DNA of 64,000 nt from Prunus persica (GCF_000346465.2 NC_034011.1:26781941-26845940); one strand, 5' to 3'; shown: positions 1-11,946, counted from the first letter of the stretch. Program-made: numbers and translations. Notes: generated by a model not told the origin, from the sequence alone.

Positions 1-681
1 TTATTAATATAGTATTATTTCTCTTCTCAAGTTCAATTCGGGGGGCAAATTGTCATCCCAAAGCAAAATTCCTTGTTTGGGTTTTTTTGCGTCGGATGCT
101 TTTTCTCTTGTTTACATTGGATCCCTTGTCTTATCATAATTATGCACCCTTTTTTCGATTTTCCCGCAAAAGCCTTTACAAGTTTTACCAATATCTATGT
201 TATTGCCCTAGAATTGATAGAAATCACAAACGCATGCCGGATTTGAGCCCTTGGAAGAGACTTAAGTTACTATATGAGTAAAGAAGAAGGTAGATGCTCT
301 CCAAATTGACCAAACCAACACAAGGAACAACCCAATAGATTAGAGACACATCGCATCAAGGACTTGACCTTCAGAGGTTTTACCACTCCTACATTACATT
401 ACAGAGCAGTCATATCCCTTTTACATCTTGCGACTTCATTTTTCATCATCATAAAACCCGAGCTCTCAAATGTTGTACAACTTAAACAAGTATCTTCACA
501 AGAGACACACACTTATTCAGCAGGCTCTCACTCACGCTAAGCACTATATAACTCCACAAGATAAAGTAAATACCAGACTTAACCCCCAAGCTTGCGCTCC
601 ATGGAAAAGCTGTTGAAAGCACACAGCTGACATGCACCACAAAAAACCTACTACATCGGCATCTTGCTGCCAACATTTAGC
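1..681. other. 3' flank of the NRP-like gene
   Basis: No gene is supported here. The part next to the stop codon at 682 is probably the 3' UTR of the minus-strand DCD gene. The two short open frames (87-281 plus, 482-676 minus) have no recognisable composition or motif and look like chance frames. Confidence 0.5.
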
Positions 682-2297
682 TTATGCTGCAGAGCCCGCT
701 TGTTCGCATAGGTCCAATAGATCCAGGGTCTGAAAAATCATCAAATAGGTTCGTATGAAGCCAGTAAAATTTAACTCAAAGAAGAAAACAATGCAACCAG
801 TGACTTAGGTGCCATACCTCAGGAATTGACAGCTCAAGACGAAACTTGGGACCATCATAGTGGTGCAAGACTGGCCTGAAGGCATCTTCTTCCAAAGCCT
901 TGCAGAGTTTCCTAACGCGGATCCTTACCTAATAATTATTTATATGGAAGATAAATGCCATCAATAAATTGGATAAATGGCTCTCAAACCCAAAGACGAA
1001 AAGAAGATAAATGCCAAAAACCAAAAGAACAAAGCTTTCTTTATCGTTACAAATTCTACCTGAGCAGGAAATCTCGACTCGCCTTTACATTTCTTGTCTT
1101 CCCAAGCAGTTGGATCAATGTTTGAACCACCAAAGCTTGCTGCCTGCATAAAAGCAATTGAAAACGGATCAAATAATAAGCTAAGATGATAGCCAAGTCA
1201 GCATACATGCTATACCACCAAGAATATTCCAGCCAAAACATATGAATGAATACAATATATAGGAAGTTTGAGAACAAACCTCGAAAATGCCATGCAGTTG
1301 GTGTGTTGTATAGTTGTAGAGAAACAAAGGCAAGCCTGGTGTTATTGCCCGAACAGAATCCCTATATCTTGGAGGTAAACCTATTATATAGATATAAAGA
1401 TTAACACAAACACAAAGAAGGAATAAAAACTGTATAATTTATAAGCATAATCTGCATTTATTGGTAACTCCATTAATTAAGTTGCATGGGTAGAGGAATA
1501 TGTACAAACATCATAAACCATTTCATCCAGTGTATTTTATTCCTAGTTATAACTTTTATGCATTCAAACCCTTAAGGATCCCTTTACATGAACTATTATC
1601 TCTGTAAAGACTGCAAATGCAGAGAATGCAAGCTAAGAATTAGTCATTTTAACCTATACCTTAAGTTATAACCCACAATCTTTATAAATAAATAAATAAA
1701 ACTAAAAAAAATTACAAATCTAAAACAGATTCTTAAGGAAGATAAGAATAAATCAAATTTACCAAATAATTGTCGCTTTAAATCCTCCTGCATTGTGTCA
1801 TTGTTACACACAAAGATGTAACCTCCAAGCACCTCATTTCTCGGGAGCGTCTCGGTTGCCGGCAAGGTCTTGAACCTTTTTTCAACTGTATTTGCAGATT
1901 CATTGTTGATATTGCTGTTGTTGATTTCTTTGTTGCTGTACTTGTTACCAGTCATGTTTCCCACAACACTTGCATTGTTTTTCTGGTAAACTGCATTCAT
2001 GTTATAAATACCATTCCTAAAGGAACTTTTGCTCACATTTTCATTTACTTTAGAGTCCAAGCTCAGCATATTAAAGTTAAGGCTTTCAAATTTGTTATCT
2101 TCCTGGAACCCAAATTTATCCCTTGCCCTTGTCTCGGCTGGGCCCTTTGAAAGATCAAGGTTATTCATACGCTCGCCCTTTACCCTTGTCTGCTCAGCCA
2201 ACTTTGAAGCGGCCATAAACCATTTTTGATCTTCTGCGACTTTTGACTGTCCTCGAAGCTCATCACCCAATTGCCAAAAGCTGTTCATGCTGTCCAT
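682..2297 (-). CDS. NRP: DCD-domain asparagine-rich protein (NRP/B2-like)
   Basis: Five exons on the minus strand: 2297-1763, 1380-1280, 1143-1060, 928-818, 729-682. All junctions are GT-AG and phases add up to 292 residues. The C-terminal half from about residue 155 is a DCD (development and cell death) domain: it opens with LGGYIFVCNNDTMQEDL, continues with the LPPRYRDSV and HQLHGIFEAASFGGSNIDP motifs, and ends near residue 287. The N-terminal half is low-complexity and rich in Asn (NNSNINNES). That layout is typical of plant NRP/B2 proteins, which in soybean and Arabidopsis are induced by ER and osmotic stress and promote cell-death signalling; this role is inferred from the family. ATG 2297 is chosen because it lies just inside the exon that follows a leader intron; a second in-frame ATG lies three codons on. 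Confidence 0.9.
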
Positions 2298-2326
2298 CTT
2301 GCAAAATATACTCGGATTGACAGATC

Positions 2327-3498
2327 CTACAAAACGGTTTTTCAGAAACCAGAAAAAGAACTTTTTTTTTATGAGAAGGAGAAAGAGAAATTAACTTAAC
2401 AGCTCAAAGAATAAAAAATGGGATTGAGAACAGAAAAATCAGTTAAACCCAAAAAAGTTAAAGCATATAGTAAATAGGTATAATAATGCAAAGCATGCTT
2501 ATCTAATTTTAGAAAAGCACAAAGGCAGTGATAACGGAACAAATGCTGATAGGAACTTTGATTAAACAGCATTAAAGGAAGATTCTATAAATTAAGAAAA
2601 GATAAGGGGACAACATTCATAATTGGCTCACATAAGTAGCATATACTGAAAAGATGAACCATATTAGTTCAATGCTGAGTTGAACGGAAGAGGATAAGAG
2701 AATCATGAGAACAGCTCATATGTTCATGAAAGAAAGAGTCATGTTACCATCATATACATGCACAAAAGAAAAAAGAAGTGGATGAAAATAAAGATTTACG
2801 AGATAAATTGGCAGATAAGGTAATACTAACTTTCGCAAGTAAATAAACATGCTGTTTTACCATTTTATAAGTGCAAAATAACTATTAATCAAAAGAAAAG
2901 TACAAATATTTTATATAAAAAATCAAAAAAGATGATTTTGAGATACTCATGTCAATGTACAGCATGATTTAGAACTGACCCAGACACCTGAAGAAGCTAA
3001 ATATTTGAGTTTCGTAGTTTTCTTTCTGCATTTACTCCATTTTCCAACCAACCAAACAAGTAAAAGAAAAAATTTACACCGACTAAAAAGTCAACCAAAT
3101 TACAGAAAATAAAAAAAATTGGAACAACGCAAGTTCCAACTACCAACATTACTCCAAATCCGAAGCTGAAAATGAACTAATCAGCTGCAAAAAGACATAA
3201 ATCCAAAAGGTTTCCTACACATCAACGTATATGTAACAAATTCAAAGATCCAAAACACGCATTTGAGATTAGAACAATAAGAAGGGTAAAGCAACAGAAA
3301 TTGAGGAGGAGAAAATGCAATTCGCAAAATGTGACAAGTAATTACCAATTAACAGAGAGAAGAAGCACACAAAAGCTTCAATTACTAGCTTAAAGAAGAA
3401 AAGTGAAGGGCTTAAGGCCTTGATTTTGTGTAGTAAGAGTGAATTTTTGAAGCTTTAGAGAACCCTAGATTTGGGGATCAGAAAGAAGCTCACCTTAC
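2327..3498 (-). other. 5' leader intron of the NRP-like gene
   Basis: On the minus strand a good donor (AAAAG then GTAAGG) lies at 3498 and an acceptor (TTTTGTAG) ends at 2327, 29 bases before the ATG. The stretch between is AT-rich with no coding frame. This gives a leader intron of about 1.17 kb, common in plant stress and housekeeping genes. It is inferred from splice signals only. Confidence 0.6.
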
Positions 3499-3567
3499 CT
3501 TTTATCTGCTTTGCCCTGTGAACCCGGAAGACACGACAGAGGAGGAGTGCAGCTGGATCTTTATTGT

Positions 3568-3576
3568 TATATATAT
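3568..3576 (-). promoter_or_regulatory. TATA box of the NRP-like gene
   Basis: TATATATA-type element on the minus strand about 70 bases upstream of the inferred leader-intron donor, which puts transcription start near 3540. Confidence 0.5.
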
Positions 3577-3579
3577 GGT

Positions 3580-5314
3580 ACAGTTTACCGGAAATGCCCT
3601 TGCAGGTTTGGTGAATCACATCCGTTGCCACTCCGGGTTTTCATTTTGAATCTCTTTTTTTGTGGTCACAAAGTAGTCACGATTCAATTAACGGGTGTAC
3701 TTGATAAAGTAGTTATGTAGAATGTATTGACCATTAAATGCTTGGACAATTTCACTAGCCACAATGATACTTCAAGTTACGTCTTTCTAATTGTAAAAGA
3801 CCATTCCAAATTACTCAAATTATCTACAAAATTTTCTGTGGAGTAAATAACTTGTGTTAGGTTCAAGTGATAAAGACTTTAATGCTAGAGAAATGTTCAT
3901 CTAAATTCATACCTAGTATTTAATAGATTTAAACAACAAAAATCCACAAACGATAGTCTAAGAAACTCTAAATTAATAAAATATACAGAGTGGAGGACTT
4001 GAATTCAGGTATAAGTGTGTGGACTCATTGCTTAATCAATGTGAGCACCCTTGTTAAATACCAACATTTTGCCATATTTTTTTGTTTTTTTGTTATGAGA
4101 AATTGTAGGATTGCATTTATAATTTAGCCCAAAAAACCACTAGACACAAACGACCAATAGAAACTAGCAAAATGGAAATTCAATAACGAAGAGATCTAAC
4201 ATCAAAGATAATTTTGAGCTCATCTATTAATGATCACGCACGATTGAAAAAATTTGCAAAATGGTGGTAGAGATTCGACGCTAAAACGCAGATAGAGATC
4301 TAACGTCGAGATGTATTCACATGTGATGAGTGGAGGAAAATCATAACAAAACGAAAATAGATAGGGGAATCCTTATGTCTCTGAAAATGAGATAAGAGAG
4401 GAAGAACAATGGCTTCCTCCTCTCAAAATGAAAACAACTCTAGATGGATTTTTGGAAGAGAAGGGGACTAGGGTTTTCAGGAGCTTTTCAATTGCAGATC
4501 AACATTTGCCTTGTTTAAATGAAGTCTCTAATTAAAGTGTTGGTCAAATAAGAAACAATTAGACACAACAATTAACCTCGAAATTAAGTGAAATACTATG
4601 GGGATAAATCCAATGAGGAACAAAATGACAAAGGAGGGACGTGGTATGTGCAGACGATGTGCACATTCAATTCAGATGAACTACTTGGAATTTAATTCAT
4701 TTTATATTTTTCTGTTCAGATGAGTTCGAAATTAGATTCCAGTAGTTTTTGGAATGTTGCGATGTGGCTCTGTCTGTCTGTCGGCAAGACTGGCGGGAGA
4801 CGAGAGCCTCAGAGTAGTAATACTATCACTGTGTGCTTCCTCCGCAAACGAGCTTTGTCGTTTTTCCTGATCCATTTGGAAAATAACCATGAAATTCGCT
4901 GGCCTGGTCGCATATAAACTACAAGTAGTGTCGACAACTATCGACTTGTAATAATAATAATAATCCAGATAATACTTTTCTTTCTACCAATAGATAGAAT
5001 TAATAAAATAATAATAATAATGATTGGTTAATGTAATTAGGAAGAAGAGTCTCCTATTAAATGTCTGTTGAGCTGCAGACCACAACTTGTTTAAGCGGTT
5101 TTTTTAAATGAAGTTGGTGGGAACGGGAATGGGAATGGGATTCGGGTTGGGATTGGTTGGCATGTGACGTTTGGGTTGTTGAATCAACATCAAAACGGGG
5201 ACACTTTTATTTCATGTGCCTTCCTCACCTTTTTGGTAAAAAAAATATCACCAAAATATCTCTGTCTCTCTCTCTCTCCCTCATACGTGGACAGTGGAAG
5301 TTGAACAACTATAT
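3580..5314. other. Intergenic, no gene seen
   Basis: AT-rich sequence between two genes. The open frame at 4720-4917 has no recognisable protein content. A TAA/AAT-rich low-complexity patch lies near 4950-5025 and a short CT tract near 5262-5280. The part around 3850-4070 has a vague resemblance to tRNA-derived repeats but is too decayed to call. Confidence 0.5.
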
Positions 5315-5683
5315 GATCCCGTTTGATTTATAGAAAAAAAGGCTTGAGAATGAGAAATCAATTGCTTTCTCATGTTTGGTAAGTCCAGGTATGGGAAATC
5401 GTTGTTTGACTCATAGGAAAGTAATGGGGAAAGTGAAGCTCTGCCCTCATCCAAACTTGGATTTTATTTTCCCTCATCATGGAAAAGTTTGGAAAAATGA
5501 CCAACATTAAATACACATTTTTCATGATCATTTTGTCCCCATTAACAATTTAGAATTATAATATATCATTAAATGTTTAATATGAGTATAATTGAAAAAT
5601 TATACAAACTTTGTTTTTCATTCCTAATCAAAGTCATATCTCCCGATTTTCCCTCAAATTCGTGATGTGAACAAAACAGGGTC
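5315..5683. mobile_element. MITE, copy 1 (family shared with 40555-41016)
   Basis: The ends are imperfect inverted repeats: GATCCCGTTTG at the left and CAAAACAGGGTC at the right (reverse complement GACCCTGTTTTG). The interior matches the reverse complement of 40555-41016 over most of its length, for example TTTGGTAAGTCCAG, TTTTCCCTCATC and TTTGTCCCCAT blocks in the same order. It has no coding capacity. The GGNCCTGTTTGG-type end suggests a PIF/Harbinger-like or hAT-like non-autonomous element; no target-site duplication was resolved. Confidence 0.8.
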
Positions 5684-6050
5684 TTTATGCATAATGCGAT
5701 AACACGTGACTCTATTGCATAACATATAGCTCTTTTGGGCTTGTTACTGTTATGTGAGTTTTGTTACTCTTTGTACATGGGCCTTATGTGAATTATGCTT
5801 CCTTCCTTTGGGGCTTTAGACTTAATTTGTAAGCAAGTGATGGGCTTGGGCTAATGTTATCAGACATGATGAACTTTAGCGTTGGCCTCAATTTCCCCGT
5901 GTGAAGTGTCAATTTGTCATTAAACCTACATCTCCTTACCATAACATGGCTAGCAGAAGTACCAAATACCAACTCCTTAATTCTTGATCAAGACCCCTAT
6001 CAAATAGGGCAGGAAGGTCAAGATTTGTCTCTTAGCTTGACAAACTTCTA

Positions 6051-6478
6051 AGAGCATCTTCAACAGACTCTTTATCCTCTCATCCCTAGCTACTTTGGCT
6101 AAAAAGAAGGAAAATCCTCCTCCAGCAGACTCCCTACTTGGCTCTCTATTTTGGAGAATCAACTTTTGGCTCTCTACATGTAGAGATGAGGAGAGATAAT
6201 TTGGCTAGGAGGAGAGAGAAAAAGGGAGAGAGAGATAGAGACATTTGGGAGGTTAGTGGGGTTAGTGGGGTTGGGTTCTATTTTTTTAAATAAATATATT
6301 GGATTTGCGAGAGAAAGAAGAGGAAAGAGAAAGAGAAAATAATAATAAAATATTTTAAATTAGCCAAAATAGAGAACATTGATGGAGGAAACATCTTTTA
6401 AGTGGTTTGCTATAATAGCTTTCTAGTTATTTTAACTAGAATTTGGCTAAAATTTAGAGACTCTCCTATAGATGCTCT
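6051..6478. mobile_element. MITE with AGAGCATCT terminal repeats
   Basis: The left end AGAGCATCTTCAACAGACTC and the right end, read in reverse complement, AGAGCATCTATAGGAGAGTC form a terminal inverted repeat. Direct TA dinucleotides flank both ends (6049-6050 and 6479-6480). The inside is short AT/GA-rich non-coding sequence. AGAGCATCT-type MITEs are frequent in dicot genomes. A TA duplication would fit a Tc1/mariner-like origin, but two bases are weak evidence. Confidence 0.75.
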
Positions 6479-7304
6479 TATGGATATGCACATCCAAGCA
6501 CAGCTCGTTGTGCTATGGATTCAAGTTAATGAGTGCTAACGTCATGAATACTAAACACGTATCACCAAACAATACTAACATCTAACTACTATAAACTACA
6601 TAGCATGATTACTACAAATATGTATTGGAATGATTAATTTAAGCATGTTACTATGATGTATATTGGAATGATTCAAATTTCTACTTCTTCTATGTTTATT
6701 TATATATGTGTATTAAAATGATTTAAATTCATGAAATAAAAAATTATGTGAGTTACACGTTAAAATTCGTAATTAAATACCTTCAAAATCAAGAATTTGA
6801 TCAATTAGATAAGTAGTTGATTCAACTCTAATTTTTTAATTCCTCTATTTAAGTTTTCCGATTCATGACTTCTCCCATTTATGAAATATAAAAACATCAA
6901 CCACTTATATTAAAAACTTATTGTATTAATATATGTGAATTAGTAGCATGAGGTAATGTGTAAGATGTGAGAGTTACAAAAAAAATTCCTTACCACACAA
7001 TACTAACGTTTTTCCTCTCACTTTCTTTGATTTTATTTTCCTGAAAAAGCACACTGCGTATTGTGATAAATACACAGTTAATTTATGATTGTGTCTGAAA
7101 GTTTAGCTTCAAAAGGAAGAAAAGAAAAAGAAAAAGAGACAGAAAAAGAATAAATCCATTATTCCAGCCCAAATAGAAAACCGCTTAAACCTTGACAGCT
7201 AGTCCGGTCCTCTTCTCTGTGGATTCGAAGAGGAGTCGCCTCGCTCTGGAATCTCTCTAAACCTTACCGTCCGTACAGAGCACAACGAAAAACCCTCCAT
7301 TTCC
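6479..7304. other. Intergenic and TOM20 5' region
   Basis: AT-rich with no coding frame up to about 7150. The stretch 7190-7304 is probably the promoter and 5' leader of TOM20; it becomes CT-rich just before the ATG. Confidence 0.5.
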
Positions 7305-8776
7305 ATGGATATGCAGCAAAACGACTTCGATCGGATCCTCTTCTTCGAACACTCCCGTAAGACCTCCGAAGCCACCTACACTAAGAATCCTCTCGATGCC
7401 GGTGTTCGTATCTCCTCCCTCTTCATCCTTCTCATTCTCCTTTCTGAACCTGGGGATTGTTAGCTTTCGAGCTCTAACTTCTTTCCCTTCTTCACCTTTT
7501 TTCTTTAAACAACTTATATTTAACTTTTCTATTTTGTAATTGCAGAACTTGACGAGATGGGCTGGAGCTCTACTAGAGTTGTCTCAGTTTCAGAATGTCG
7601 TAGAGTCAAACAAGATGATTCAAGGTGCTAACTTTCCCCCAAATATTCATCTATGTTTTGAATGCGAGACTGTAATCTCTTCTCTTTAGCCTTCATATTT
7701 GGAATTGTTTAATTGAGTAGTTTGTAAGTTTTAAATTTGTAAATATGGGTTTGTGATTGGTTGCCCAGATGCAATTTCAAAGCTGGAGGAGGCATTGTCG
7801 ATTAATCCTAAGAAACATGAGGCTCTTTGGTGCCTGGGAAATGCTCATACTACTCGTGCATTTTTTAATCCGGACCAGAACGAGGCAAATCGTGGTTTTG
7901 ATAAAGCGTCTCAGTATTTTCAGCAAGCTCTTGACGAGGTACTTCACTTGCCAAATCTCAAAGAAACTGTATGCTTGTTGTCAAAGTATGTCATTGTTTT
8001 TCCAACTTGGATGTATGATGAGTATTTTCTTTTATTTTTTGCAGGATCCAGGAAATGAAGTCTATCGAAAGTCTTTGGAAGTGGCTGCCAAGGTGCTCTC
8101 TAACACTTGATCTGATGAAAATGCTTTTTTGTTGTTGTTGAAATCATGTATTGGCATCCTTAGTTGCGGTAGCGTGGGGGACTGGCAATTAGAACCTTGA
8201 TTTTTACTTGTCTCCAAGTCTAGTGTGGTGTCCGCTGTTTTCTTGAGAAGTCAATTATACTTTATAGTATCTCTGGAACTGTGTTTTTCTTACCATTGTA
8301 TCTGGATTTAACAGCTCAAGAATGAGAGACTTGTTGCAAAGTTATTAATGACTGTGTTTATAGGCCCCGCAATTGCACTTGGAATTCCAAAAGCATGGTT
8401 TTGGTCAACAGGTGATGGAGGCCGCTGCTGCTGCTGGACCTTCTACTTCATCAGGTGCAAAGGTAATTTTTCTGTCTCATGGGGATGTCATTCAATAGTT
8501 CATTGATTGTTGATGAATTATATTGTTAACTTCAGTGCATCACATTTGCACTTCTTGTGCTTTCATTATGGTTGGTTTCTTGATCTGTTGATGAATTATT
8601 GCTTTATCCCCTTGTCCCTCCTCCCTCTACAGGCAACAAAGAAAAGCAAGAGCAGCGATCTCAAGTATGACATATTTGGTTGGATAATCCTTGCTGTCGG
8701 AATTGTTGCTTGGTTAGGATTTGCAAAATCCCATCCTCCTCCTCCTCCTCCTCCCCCGCCTCCACGCTTTAGTTAG
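7305..8776 (+). CDS. TOM20: Mitochondrial import receptor subunit TOM20 (plant type)
   Basis: Six exons: 7305-7403, 7546-7624, 7769-7938, 8045-8092, 8364-8462, 8633-8776, giving 212 residues with all phases consistent. Plant TOM20 is the outer-membrane receptor that binds mitochondrial presequences through a TPR-like helical domain, here roughly residues 1-150 ([61 protein letters not shown]). A lysine-rich linker ([11 protein letters not shown]) precedes one membrane segment at about residues 179-196 ([18 protein letters not shown]). This C-terminal anchor is the plant arrangement, opposite to animal and fungal TOM20. After the anchor come SH, ten prolines and RFS, encoded by a CCT-type repeat. 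The first intron uses a weak GTTCGT donor; using GTGTTC four bases upstream would break the frame. Confidence 0.95.
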
Positions 8777-9381
8777 ACATAGTTTTTGGCACTCTGGAAG
8801 GTGGTTTGGAGATGAATCATTCATCAGCAGGTGGAGATGTACATTTGAAATGGACTCATATCATATGTGACAGACCATCCATAAGATTAAGTAGTTAGCT
8901 TTGCCCTAGTGAATATAGTGAGGCTTCGCCAATGTGACTGATGATAGATAACAATATTGCATATTTCTCATAGTCAAATATAGATGACGGTTGAGCAGCT
9001 GGTTTTGTGGATGTTGGTTTGTCTTTGCAGATTCAATTCCTTAGTTTCAAATGCCCATCACGACAAAGATGGGGGTAAATCTGGTTATGCCTTTCTCCAG
9101 CATGCAATTACTTGTTCTGATGCATGCTTTCTTTCGATCCCTCATTTGAATAATTCAAATTTTTTGTTTTGGCTGGATTGGGTGATCACAATTAATTAAG
9201 CAAAAATATCACATTTGAGCTCATCTTAAAAAGCAAACTAATCTCCCCGTAGTTTAAATTAAATTAAAATAGCACATTGCTTGTATAAAAACAAGAAGAA
9301 AATCAAATTAATTAATGAATGAAAGTTTCATGCGTCGGGTGCATTCTTTTCCCCATTTTGAGTCGTTCTATGTCCAGGGTT
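8777..9381. other. TOM20 3' UTR and intergenic
   Basis: The first 400 or so bases are probably TOM20 3' UTR. The open frame at 8984-9199 has no recognisable protein. No other feature is seen. Confidence 0.5.
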
Positions 9382-9509
9382 TCATATATGGACCATAGAT
9401 GCAAATCTGCATATTAGCCACACGATTCATCTAAGTAACTTCACTTAAGTTTAATGAAATGATCATGTGACTAATATAAAAGTCAACATCTATGGTTCGC
9501 ATATGACAC
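9382..9509. repeat. Imperfect inverted repeat, MITE-like
   Basis: The left arm (9382-9430) contains GGACCATAGATG, ATATTAGCCACACGAT. The right arm (9460-9509), read in reverse complement, contains GAACCATAGATG, ATATTAGTCACATGAT. The arms of about 48 bases flank a spacer of about 30 bases. Weaker pairing may extend outward to roughly 9335 and 9540. It is non-coding and looks like a small foldback element; no clear target-site duplication was found. Confidence 0.65.
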
Positions 9510-9838
9510 TCTTACTATAGAATTTCGCTCCCCGTTTATGGGCTTTATATTAAATTGCAGCGGATAAAGATCCTAAAATAAAAAGCCCCAAAATTCGGCC
9601 CACGAAACTATGGCCCAATGAGCCTATGAGGCATTGAGGCGTACCGTCTCTGAATGTCCACGTGCTGCATCTCCTATATACGGCGCCGTTTCGCCCGAAG
9701 AACCCGGAAGTTTCTGTATGGCTGCTGATGTCTGTTAAGATTGGTGCGAGAAACTCCTAAAAACAATGTTAATTAAGGCTCTTTGTAATTTTGCATCTCC
9801 AAAGTTTTGTACTTTTGTACCTCCAAATCTTCGAGATA

Positions 9839-10069
9839 ATGGCTTACTGTAGTATCCAGACGAAAGTTTACAGTGGCGACTTAGCTTCGTCTTCCAGCTT
9901 TTCGCGGTCTTTGGCAGCAGCGCCTGGAACTCTTGGCCTTCATTCAATTTCAAATGCAAGCCGCCGTGTATGCTGTGACGCTCCAAAACGCCGGCGTTTC
10001 CAAGTGTTAGCTCTCGCTGTCAAGCGGAGCCCCAAGCGTCTCAAATACGCCACTCCTCGCTTCACCAAG

Positions 10070-10110
<41 letters not shown>

Positions 10111-11946
10111 TTAAAATGTAAATTAAGCAAAAATTGGGCGTTTGAGCATCCGAAGCTTATGAAATTGATTGACTGATAATATCAGGAGGATGAACTGCTT
10201 TACGTTGAAGTTGATCCATCACTATCAGGAGCGGACAGCTGGAAATTGGAACCAGTTGTTCATCTTTTGAAACAGGGCGGTGTTGGTGTTATTCCTACTG
10301 ACACTGTGTAAGTCACAGCACAACAAAACAATCTTTCTTGCTCATTTGAATCTGAATTGTAATTGTAATTGTAATTGCAATTGCAATATTGTTGTAGGTA
10401 TGCAATAGTTTGTGATCTCAGAAACCACTCAGCCATTGAACGCCTTCGTAGGTAAGAAGATCCTCTTCTTTCCTTGTCTACGTTGTTCCTACTCATTTGA
10501 AAATATTAATTTACTGGTAAAGAAAAGATGCTTTCTTTCTTTCATTGCAGAATCAAGAACGTTGATCCTCAAAAGGCAAGCATCACGGAATCCCTTTACT
10601 CATGATCACTTCAATATCATTGCTTCATTAACTCTGTTGTTAATCACTAGATAATTTTGTGATTATTGGGTTTTCTTCCAATTTTCATTTTTGATTTTTT
10701 TTTTTTTTTTTTTTTGACATGACTGTCTGTGTGACTGACTTACTGGTGCAGCCCCTTAGCATCTTATGCCACTCCTTCCACGACATTGATACGTTTACAA
10801 CAGGGTTCCCTCGTGGCGATGGCCAAGGTCATGCAAATTTATTCCGCGCTGTTAAGCATTGCTTACCTGGCCCTGTAAGTTTCTTCTTTGCTTCTCTTAC
10901 TATTATTATTTGCCTATAGGAACATTTTTTTGTTTTATTTTTTAAACCTAGTCATCTATAGCATTGACTACAACTAAACACTACCACCAGTAGACAGTGT
11001 TTCAATGTATAGCAAGCACATAATTCTTATGATGGTTCTCTAGATTCCTAAAATTTGGCCTATAACAGCACTTTTTGTGTAACAGTATACTTTCATCTTA
11101 ACTGCAACCAAAGAACTGCCTAAACATTGTATAAGGTACGGGACGGCAGATGCCAAATACACTTTAAGGAAAAATGTCGGTGTTCGCATGCCTGATGAAC
11201 CCATATGTCAAGCAATACTGGAGAAGATGGGTTCACCATTGATATCCACAAGGTAACTCTGATTTTATTTTGTATACATTGGTATACCTTCTCTTCATTA
11301 ATGACGTGAAGAACTGTAGGAAGATGAGAAGCTCTTAGCGTAATGGAGTTTTAAGCAATCTATATGGGCTGATTCTTCTGTTACAATCCAATTTATTATG
11401 GTGTTGTACTGAAAGTTTCCCTGTTGGCAGTGTCAAGTGCCCGAAGGAGAATGAGTGGCTGTTAGATCCTGTCGTTATAGCTGATATATATGGACCTGAG
11501 GTATGGGTTTGGCACATGAAGGCTGTTTAGCATGTATTCTGAAATTGAGCTCTCCCTTAAATTGTGTGTTCAAATTCATTATAGGGCCTTGATTTTGTCG
11601 TTGATGGTGGGGTGAGAGTGGCTGATCCATCAACCGTAGTTGACATGACAGTGATCCCTCCCAAACTCATACGACAAGGAAAGGTAATGGGTCAATCATG
11701 AATTATGGTTTCAATACTTTCTCATAACAATATGAGCCTGGCACACCTGGAACCTAATGATTTTGGGCTTTCCCTATGGCCATCTGTTAAACTTATTTCC
11801 TTTTCTTCATTTTGCAATATTTTGTGGGCCTCTGAACCAGTGATAATAGCCACTGATATCTGGTCTATTTATCTTTATCACTTCTAAAAAAGTGATGCTT
11901 TTGTATCCAGGGACCCAAATTACACTGGATGGTTGCAGAAGATTAG
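9839..11946 (+). CDS. YrdC/YciO-family protein, probably plastid-targeted
   Basis: Nine exons: 9839-10069, 10186-10307, 10398-10451, 10551-10575, 10752-10874, 11086-11252, 11431-11500, 11585-11683, 11911-11946, giving 308 residues. Residues 1-75 are rich in Ser, Arg and Ala with few acids, like a chloroplast transit peptide (prediction). The rest is a YrdC fold: GGVGVIPTDTVYAIVCDL, then IKNVDPQKPLSILC, LPGPYTFILTATKELP, VGVRMPDEPICQAILE and PLISTSVKCPKENEW. YrdC/Sua5 enzymes make threonylcarbamoyl-AMP for the t6A tRNA modification. Here the usual S-x-S-A-N signature is replaced by STSVKCP, which resembles the bacterial YciO subgroup, so enzyme activity is uncertain. Intron 4 is a GC-AG intron. 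ATG 9839 is the first ATG in frame; an upstream extension would need a TTG start. Confidence 0.9.
10070..10104 (+). repeat. CT microsatellite at the YrdC-like intron 1 donor
   Basis: About 17 CT units begin four bases into intron 1, so the repeat is part of the donor context (AAG then GTCCTCTCT). Confidence 0.9.
10576..10751 (+). other. GC-AG intron in the YrdC-like gene
   Basis: The exon ends CAAAAG and the intron starts GCAAGC. No GT donor nearby keeps the frame and the conserved lysine of KPLSILC. The acceptor is GGTGCAG at 10751. GC-AG introns are about one percent of plant introns. Confidence 0.8.

Noticed and set aside
9791..9838. N-terminal extension of the YrdC-like protein
   Set aside because: It would need a TTG start; ATG 9839 directly begins a good transit-peptide-like sequence.
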